Assembly: GCA_035700225.1 (NCBI GenBank)
Contig: DASSOT010000039.1
Coordinates: 1-17,552 of the forward strand
Source of the DNA: JANWLD01 sp035700225
GTDB lineage: Bacteria > Patescibacteriota > Saccharimonadia > Saccharimonadales > 2-12-FULL-41-12
Length of the DNA: 17,552 nucleotides
Direction of reading: 5' to 3'
Shown here: positions 13,258-17,552 of the stretch, one piece after another
How the letters are laid out: the number at the start of each line of letters is the position of its first letter
Position numbering within the stretch: the stretch's first letter is position 1
Notes under the pieces: generated by a model
What the model was told of the DNA's origin: nothing
Database searches by the model: none
The model's input: only the letters and a program-made list of their open reading frames with translations
Program-made: the position numbers and the translations under genes

Positions 13258-13270
13258 TAATCAGTGGCGA

Positions 13271-13344
13271 GGCGCGGTGGCCGAGGAGTTAGGCAGCGGT
13301 CTGCAAAACCGTTTACGCCGGTGCGAATCCGGTCCGTGCCTCCA
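13271..13344 (+). tRNA. tRNA-Cys (anticodon GCA)
   Basis: The 74 bases fold as acceptor GGCGCGG with CCGTGCC (one G-U), a 3-bp D stem GCC/GGC, anticodon stem GCGGT/ACCGT with loop CTGCAAA (anticodon GCA), variable TTAC, T stem GCCGG/CCGGT, discriminator T and encoded CCA. The elbow is unusual. The T loop is TGCGAAT, with G in place of T55, and aligning the 9-base D region to E. coli and Bacillus tRNA-Cys puts A at position 18, so the usual G18-Psi55 contact becomes A18-G55 while G19 and C56 remain. The D-loop alignment has one gap, so position 18 is less certain than position 55. Confidence 0.95.
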
Positions 13345-13432
13345 GGGCAGGTGGCGGAATTGGTATACGCGACGGACTTAAAATCCGTTGGTTGAATAAA
13401 CCTTGAGGGTTCAAGTCCCTCCCTGCCCACCA
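13345..13432 (+). tRNA. tRNA-Leu (anticodon TAA)
   Basis: A class II tRNA of 88 bases: acceptor GGGCAGG/CCTGCCC, D arm with GG at 18-19, anticodon loop CTTAAAA (anticodon UAA, reads UUA and UUG), long variable arm, T stem GAGGG/CCCTC with a normal TTCAAGT loop, discriminator A and encoded CCA. It begins on the base right after the CCA of tRNA-Cys, so one cleavage must make both ends. Confidence 0.96.
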
Positions 13433-13442
13433 TATAGAAATT

Positions 13443-13796
13443 ATGAAAAACACGATTAAACTTATTGGTATCAAGGCCGAAGGCAAACATGGCGCTAATC
13501 CTGGCGAGCAGGATTCGCCACAGGTCTTTATAGCCGACCTTGAGATAAAGCTGGAAACGTCTGGCGATGCACTCGAACAAACAGTCGACTATGAGAAACT
13601 TACGGGCATAGCAAAGGAGCAGATAAAAAATCAATCATACAAATTGATTGAAACTTTGGCATATAATATAGCTTCTGAGATAAGCAAGTTGGAAAGAGTG
13701 GAGAAAGTATCTGTAAGCATACACAAGCCCTCGGCGGCAAAAAACATGGGGGTTGATGACGTTATAGCAAGGGTTGAACTAGAGAAAGAAGGCTGA
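13443..13796 (+). CDS. folB: Dihydroneopterin aldolase (FolB)
   Basis: The protein has 117 residues, the normal FolB length. FolB converts 7,8-dihydroneopterin to 6-hydroxymethyl-7,8-dihydropterin and glycolaldehyde in folate synthesis. The family pattern is present: IKLIGIKAEGKHGANPGEQ at the start, with the active-site region near the GANPGEQ loop; VFIADLEIKL; the VDYEKL substrate-contact motif; the ETLAYNIA helix; and VSIHKPSAA with the C-terminal Lys near the active site. The ATG lies 10 bases after the CCA of tRNA-Leu and has no Shine-Dalgarno sequence, so it is probably cotranscribed with both tRNAs and translated from a very short leader after tRNA processing. It overlaps folE by one base (TGATG). 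Confidence 0.92.
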   Translation: MKNTIKLIGIKAEGKHGANPGEQDSPQVFIADLEIKLETSGDALEQTVDYEKLTGIAKEQIKNQSYKLIETLAYNIASEISKLERVEKVSVSIHKPSAAKNMGVDDVIARVELEKEG

Positions 13797-14338
13797 TGAA
13801 AGACGAAGTACGCAAAATTTTGGAAGAGCTGGGCGAAAACCCCGAAAGAGAAGGGCTGAAAGGCACTCCGGAGCGGGTCGAAAAAGCGTTGAAATATCTG
13901 ACCAAAGGTTATTCGCAGGATATCGACGAAGTAGTCAACGGCGCTATTTTCAAAGAAGATTACAACGAGCTGGTTTTGGTCAAAGATATTGAAATATACA
14001 GCTTGTGCGAGCATCATCTATTGCCTTTCGTGGGCAGGGCGCACATCGGCTATATACCGGAAGAGAATGTTATAGGACTTTCCAAAATCGCCCGAATCGC
14101 CGATATGTTCGCCAAAAGATTGCAGGTTCAAGAACGCCTGACCAACCAGATAGTGGATGCCTTGCAGGACAAGCTAAAGCCGAAAGGCGTGGCGGCAGTG
14201 ATAGAAGCCGAGCATTACTGCACGATGATGCGTGGCGTGGAAAAGCAGAATTCCAAGATGATTACATCCGCTATGCGCGGAATTTTTCTGAAGGATATAC
14301 GAACCCGCGAGGAATTCTTAAAGCTCGTTTCGTCCTGA
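13796..14338 (+). CDS. folE: GTP cyclohydrolase I
   Basis: The protein has 180 residues, typical for FolE. It converts GTP to 7,8-dihydroneopterin triphosphate and formate, the first step of tetrahydrofolate synthesis. Zinc ligands are Cys71 and His74 in SLCEHH and Cys142 in HYCTMMRG; other signatures are LLPFVGRAHIGYIP (75-88), VIGLSKIAR (92-100), the VQERLTNQI helix and the C-terminal TSAMRGIF. The ATG overlaps the folB stop, so translation is coupled. With FolB it covers two of the pathway steps; the phosphatase step and folK, folP and folC are not in this window. Confidence 0.97.
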   Translation: MKDEVRKILEELGENPEREGLKGTPERVEKALKYLTKGYSQDIDEVVNGAIFKEDYNELVLVKDIEIYSLCEHHLLPFVGRAHIGYIPEENVIGLSKIARIADMFAKRLQVQERLTNQIVDALQDKLKPKGVAAVIEAEHYCTMMRGVEKQNSKMITSAMRGIFLKDIRTREEFLKLVSS

Positions 14339-14355
14339 TTTTTCAAGCTTGAGCG

Positions 14356-14364
14356 TGGTATAAT
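14356..14364 (+). promoter_or_regulatory. Extended -10 promoter of lemA
   Basis: TGG TATAAT is a perfect extended -10, 27 bases before the lemA ATG; AGGAGG at 14381-14386 provides the ribosome binding site 5 bases before the start. No good -35 is seen. It would separate lemA-htpX expression from folBE. Confidence 0.65.
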
Positions 14365-14391
14365 ATAACTGATGAATAACAGGAGGGAAAA

Positions 14392-14946
14392 ATGCTGATC
14401 GGTTTAATAGTCGCGGGGGTGATAATACTATTCGTGATATATGTTTACAACAGTCTGGTGAGGGCCAAGACCAGAGTGGATGAAGCTTGGAGCGACATAA
14501 CGGTCCAGCTGAAAAGGCGTTATGACCTCATCCCGAACCTGATTGAAACAGTCAAGGGCTATGCCAAGCATGAAAAAACGGTTCTGGAAGACGTGACCAA
14601 TACCCGGGCAGAAGCTATAAACGCGCAGGGTCCGAAAGAGCAGGCAAAGGCAGAGAATGCATTTTCCGACGCTTTGAAGAGCCTGTTCGCGGTCAGCGAG
14701 AATTACCCCAACCTGAAGGCTAACGAAAATTTCAAGGCACTGCAGGATGAGCTGGTTGATACGGAAGATAAGATACAGGCGGCCAGGCGGTTTTACAACG
14801 GTTCTGCCCGCGATTTGAACATAAAGATAAAGACATTTCCCAACGTCCTTTTCGCCGGTATGCTGGGCTACAAAGAGTATGAGTTCTTCGAGGTCGGCGA
14901 GTCCGAAAAGGAAGCCGTTTCACAACCTACAAAAGTTGAATTTTAA
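14392..14946 (+). CDS. lemA: LemA family membrane protein
   Basis: The protein has 184 residues, the family's usual length. One N-terminal membrane helix (about 2-20, IGLIVAGVIILFVIYVY) is followed by the conserved NSLVRAKTRVDEAWSDI and KRRYDLIPNL (about 41-50), then helical stretches ending in ARRFYNGSARDLN and FPNVLFAGMLGY. This is a complete LemA protein: a membrane-tethered four-helix bundle of unclear function. LemA genes are repeatedly found next to htpX-type proteases, as here, with 41 bases between them, which points to a joint envelope role. Family call is firm; mechanism is not known. Confidence 0.95.
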   Translation: MLIGLIVAGVIILFVIYVYNSLVRAKTRVDEAWSDITVQLKRRYDLIPNLIETVKGYAKHEKTVLEDVTNTRAEAINAQGPKEQAKAENAFSDALKSLFAVSENYPNLKANENFKALQDELVDTEDKIQAARRFYNGSARDLNIKIKTFPNVLFAGMLGYKEYEFFEVGESEKEAVSQPTKVEF

Positions 14947-14987
14947 GAGTTCATCAAGAGTTTAATTAAGCCGGGAGCCAAGACCGT

Positions 14988-15860
14988 ATGTATTCAAACA
15001 TAGCCGCGAACAAAAGAAAGACTTACCTGATATTCATAGTGTTCATTGTTTTTGTGGGCGCTTTGGGGTGGTTGTTTTCTGCATACCTGGGCCATCCGCT
15101 GATTACGCCGTATGTGCTGATAGGTGCGTCAATCTATGCATTGATAACATACTTCGCGGGTGCCAAGATGGCTGTAGCCGTGAACGGTGCGAAGCAGATT
15201 CAAAAGAGGGACAATCCCAGGCTGTATCGGATAGTTGAAAACCTGGCTATAACTGAGGGTCTGCCTACGCCGAAAGTCTATATCATGGATGACCCGGCGC
15301 TGAATGCGTTCGCTACCGGCAGAAACCCCAACAACGCCATAGTCTGCGCGACTACAGGCATATTAGAGGCTTTGGATGATGATGAGCTTGAAGGCGTAAT
15401 GGCGCACGAGCTGGGCCATGTTAAGAACTATGACATACGGGTGTCGATGTTTGCTTTTGCGCTCGTTTCGGTGGTTTCGCTGATGGCTGATGTAATCCTG
15501 CATTTCACCTGGTTCAGCGACAGGCGCGAAAACAATAGCCCCGTAGTGATGATAGCCGGTCTTGCCGCAATGATAGTGGCGCCCATAGCCGCCAGCATGA
15601 TTCAGCTTGCCATATCCAGACGCCGTGAATACTTGGCAGATGCCACCGGAGCCATGACTACGCGCTATCCTGAAGGTCTCGCCAGCGCCCTGGAAAAGAT
15701 AGGTAAGAAAGGCAGTGTCACAGCAAGAGCCAACAGTTCGACGGCGCACTTGTTCTTTGCTAATCCTTTGCGCAAAGGCTCTATCTCTGGCCTGTTCAGC
15801 ACCCACCCGCCGATAGAAGACCGTATAAAGGCACTCCGCGAAATGGGTAGCAAACTCTAA
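14988..15860 (+). CDS. htpX: HtpX-type M48 zinc metalloprotease
   Basis: The protein has 290 residues. Two N-terminal membrane helices (about 12-34 and 38-58) precede the protease domain, with two more helices near 152-173 and 185-208. The zinc site is HELGH (140-144) with the third ligand Glu214 in RRREYLADATGA (211-222); NAFATG (106-111) is the conserved strand before it. HtpX proteases degrade misfolded membrane proteins, with the active site on the cytoplasmic side. The start follows a weak GGGAG. It lies directly after lemA and 12 bases before the next gene. All catalytic residues are present. Confidence 0.96.
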   Translation: MYSNIAANKRKTYLIFIVFIVFVGALGWLFSAYLGHPLITPYVLIGASIYALITYFAGAKMAVAVNGAKQIQKRDNPRLYRIVENLAITEGLPTPKVYIMDDPALNAFATGRNPNNAIVCATTGILEALDDDELEGVMAHELGHVKNYDIRVSMFAFALVSVVSLMADVILHFTWFSDRRENNSPVVMIAGLAAMIVAPIAASMIQLAISRRREYLADATGAMTTRYPEGLASALEKIGKKGSVTARANSSTAHLFFANPLRKGSISGLFSTHPPIEDRIKALREMGSKL

Positions 15861-15872
15861 CAAACCGCTGGT

Positions 15873-16814
15873 ATGGCACAAAAGAAGAACATCAAAACCA
15901 AGCAAAAAAAACCGCGCGTAATAAAACAAGGCGAATACAAAAGCTTCAGACTATCCAAGAGAATCAAGCCTGTAGCGGTCAAGCCCCTGCCGAGCATATA
16001 CAAAATATGCAAGCTGGCGCTGGTACCTATAAAGAATAATAGAAGATTGTTTATAGGCATCATACTTCTGCAGTTCGTTTTTACTGTCATCCTTGTCAGT
16101 GGTTTTGGCGCGCTGTTTGATTTTCTAAACCTGAAAAATAATCTGGAACAGACTTTCGGCGGAAACCTCAGCAACGCCGGCACCGCTGTAACCTTGTTTT
16201 CTTACGCCATAAGCACCGGCGGCGGCGCCGATGCTCTGTCTGCGAACTACCAGCTAATGATTACGCTCTTAGTAAGTCTGGCCTTGATATGGTCAATACG
16301 CCAGGTCATGGCCGGAGAAAAAGTAGGCGTAAGGCAAGCCTTTTATCGTGGCATGTACCCGCTCATACCGTTCGTAACGGTCTTGTTCGTCATCGTTCTG
16401 CAGTTAATACCGCTGATGATAGGAAATTTTCTTTTGTCCATAGTAATCAATAACGGCTTGGCGATAACATTTCTGGAAAAAAGCCTGTGGTGGCTGATAT
16501 TCATTTTGCTTGCATTGCTTTCTTTTTATATGATTCTTTCCTCTATCTTCGGACTTTATATATCGGCGCTTCCCGACATGACGCCGATGAAAGCTTTGCG
16601 TTCTGCCCGGGGATTGGTTCTGCACAGGAGGCTTTCCGTGGCCATAAGGATGGCGGCTCTTCCGATAGTCGTAGGCATCATTTATGCCATCGTACTGATT
16701 CCGTTGATACTAATATTGCCCGTGCTGGTGATACCTGTTTTCTTTCTGCTTAACGGCTTTAGCTTATACTTCGTACATTCTTATCTTTATAATCTATACA
16801 GAGCCCTGCTATAA
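15873..16814 (+). CDS. Integral membrane protein of unknown function
   Basis: The protein has 313 residues. A very basic N-terminal tail (about 1-57, many Lys/Arg) precedes about six hydrophobic segments: near 60-85, 126-143, 165-190, 203-231, and a long stretch at 257-300 that probably crosses twice. A Gly-rich loop (STGGGADALSANYQ) lies between the first two. After the fourth helix comes ALPDMTPMKALRSARGLVLHRR, a short amphipathic segment typical of poorly characterised bacterial multi-pass proteins of the glycerophosphodiester-phosphodiesterase membrane-domain type; I give that only as a resemblance. It follows htpX by 12 bases and precedes ligA by 12 bases, so it is probably part of the lemA-htpX transcript and may work in the envelope. 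Confidence 0.75.
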   Translation: MAQKKNIKTKQKKPRVIKQGEYKSFRLSKRIKPVAVKPLPSIYKICKLALVPIKNNRRLFIGIILLQFVFTVILVSGFGALFDFLNLKNNLEQTFGGNLSNAGTAVTLFSYAISTGGGADALSANYQLMITLLVSLALIWSIRQVMAGEKVGVRQAFYRGMYPLIPFVTVLFVIVLQLIPLMIGNFLLSIVINNGLAITFLEKSLWWLIFILLALLSFYMILSSIFGLYISALPDMTPMKALRSARGLVLHRRLSVAIRMAALPIVVGIIYAIVLIPLILILPVLVIPVFFLLNGFSLYFVHSYLYNLYRALL

Positions 16815-16826
16815 ACGGAGCTGAAG

Positions 16827-17552
16827 ATGAACAAGCATAAGGCCAAGGAACGCATAGACAAACTGCGCGAGCAGGTAGATGAATACCGCTATCGCTACCA
16901 TGTCCTTGATGACCCGATGATAACCGATGAGATTTATGATTCGCTTACCCGGGAGTTAAGAAAGCTGGAAGAAGAATTCCCGGAATTTTTGACACCTGAC
17001 TCGCCGACCCAGCGCGTGGGCGGCAAGCCTTTGGACAAATTTGTTTCCGTACCCCATGAATCGCCGATGTTAAGCCTGAGCGACGTATTCACACCCGAAG
17101 AACTGCAAGCCTGGATTACCCGTATAAAGAAGCTTCTGCCAGGGCAAGAAAATCTGGAGTATTATCTGGACTTAAAGATGGACGGCCTGGCCTGCGCCCT
17201 GGTCTATGAAAACGGCGTGTTGGTCCGGGGCCTGACCCGCGGCGACGGCCGGGTGGGCGAGGATGTGACACAGAACGTGCGTACCATCAGATCGATACCG
17301 TTGCGACTAAGGCGCGACGCAAAAGTTCCAAAAGAATATTACGAAGGAAAGATAGAAATCCGCGGCGAGATAATGCTATACCGTGAAGATTTTCAACAGC
17401 TTAACCGCGAAAGGGAAAAAGCCGGTCTGCCTGCTTTCATGAACCCGCGAAACACCGCCGCCGGCACCGTGCGCCAGCTGGACCCGGCTCTCGTAGCCGC
17501 CCGCCCACTCAAATTCCACGCTTATGCACTGATAGCCGACGGTATAGAAACA
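16827..17552 (+). CDS. ligA: NAD-dependent DNA ligase, N-terminal part
   Basis: The reading frame starts at ATG 16827, 7 bases after the end of an ACGGAG site, and stays open to the window end, giving 242 residues of a protein that is normally about 670. It joins nicks in DNA using NAD as the AMP donor. The Ia domain is seen at residues 1-70 (YRYRYHVLDDPMITDEIYDSL, SPTQRVGG), and the adenylation domain follows: active-site Lys117 in KMDG (117-120), the TRGDGRVGEDVTQNVRTI stretch, EIRGEI (motif III) and FMNPRNTAAGTVRQ. The remaining OB-fold, zinc finger, HhH and BRCT domains lie beyond the window. Confidence 0.97.
   Translation, partial: MNKHKAKERIDKLREQVDEYRYRYHVLDDPMITDEIYDSLTRELRKLEEEFPEFLTPDSPTQRVGGKPLDKFVSVPHESPMLSLSDVFTPEELQAWITRIKKLLPGQENLEYYLDLKMDGLACALVYENGVLVRGLTRGDGRVGEDVTQNVRTIRSIPLRLRRDAKVPKEYYEGKIEIRGEIMLYREDFQQLNREREKAGLPAFMNPRNTAAGTVRQLDPALVAARPLKFHAYALIADGIET

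Noticed and set aside
13257..13634. Minus-strand frame with a GREGLEPSRF...RPPRL-like peptide
   Set aside because: This is the well-known artefact of translating the antisense of tRNA genes: it covers tRNA-Leu and tRNA-Cys and the start of folB.
15363..15929. 188-codon minus-strand frame
   Set aside because: Antisense to htpX, which has an intact zinc site and full length.
1..17552. UGA recoded as glycine (Gracilibacteria/SR1 code)
   Set aside because: folB, folE, the desaturase, the methyltransferase and the P-loop gene all end at TGA at the expected family length.

Overview
This window looks like a chromosomal piece of a Patescibacteria (CPR) genome, most likely a Saccharibacterium (TM7). 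That placement is inferred from gene content and style and was not tested by a search: compact gene order, many starts without a Shine-Dalgarno sequence, several secreted and surface proteins of no known function, a lemA-htpX pair and small orphan families. UGA is used as a normal stop (folB, folE, the desaturase and the methyltransferase end in TGA), so the glycine-UGA code of Gracilibacteria/SR1 does not apply. No mobile element, rRNA, CRISPR array or prophage gene was seen, and no gene-free stretch exceeds about 135 bases.

Layout. 1-357 is the end of a TSUP (TauE/SafE-like) permease. 471-3940 holds three consecutive exported proteins: a secreted right-handed beta-helix protein, a secreted protein with a C-terminal Cys module, and a surface protein with an InlB-type repeat, a Ser/Thr stalk, an Ig-like domain and a C-terminal anchor. 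A minus-strand tRNA-Gly(GCC) follows, then an orphan gene (4074-4463, minus). This orphan diverges from a run of small accessory enzymes at 4594-6533 (DUF1428, DUF1801, VOC, DHFR-like RibD_C). Next come an orphan gene (6642), a membrane-anchored GH10-like glycosidase overlapping a P-loop ATPase (7074-8692), and an ABC exporter (8741).

A lipid-modification pair follows: a CFA-synthase-family methyltransferase (10602) and a soluble diiron acyl-ACP desaturase (12050). A tRNA-Cys/tRNA-Leu pair sits directly in front of folB-folE. Then come lemA, htpX, an integral membrane protein and the 5' part of ligA, which runs off the window.

The points most worth a second look are: (1) two of the three tRNAs have paired changes at the normally invariant D-loop/T-loop elbow contacts, U19-A56 in tRNA-Gly and A18-G55 in tRNA-Cys; (2) a desaturase and a double-bond-modifying methyltransferase lie side by side in a lineage usually thought to take its lipids from hosts, and both proteins depart from textbook family features; (3) the GH10-like enzyme has lost the conserved sugar-binding ENxMK motif; and (4) the regulatory layout includes repeated TGC-extended -10 boxes, -10 boxes placed so that transcripts would be leaderless, an overlapping divergent promoter, a terminator shared by two convergent genes, and one 10-11 nt stem used in two adjacent terminators.
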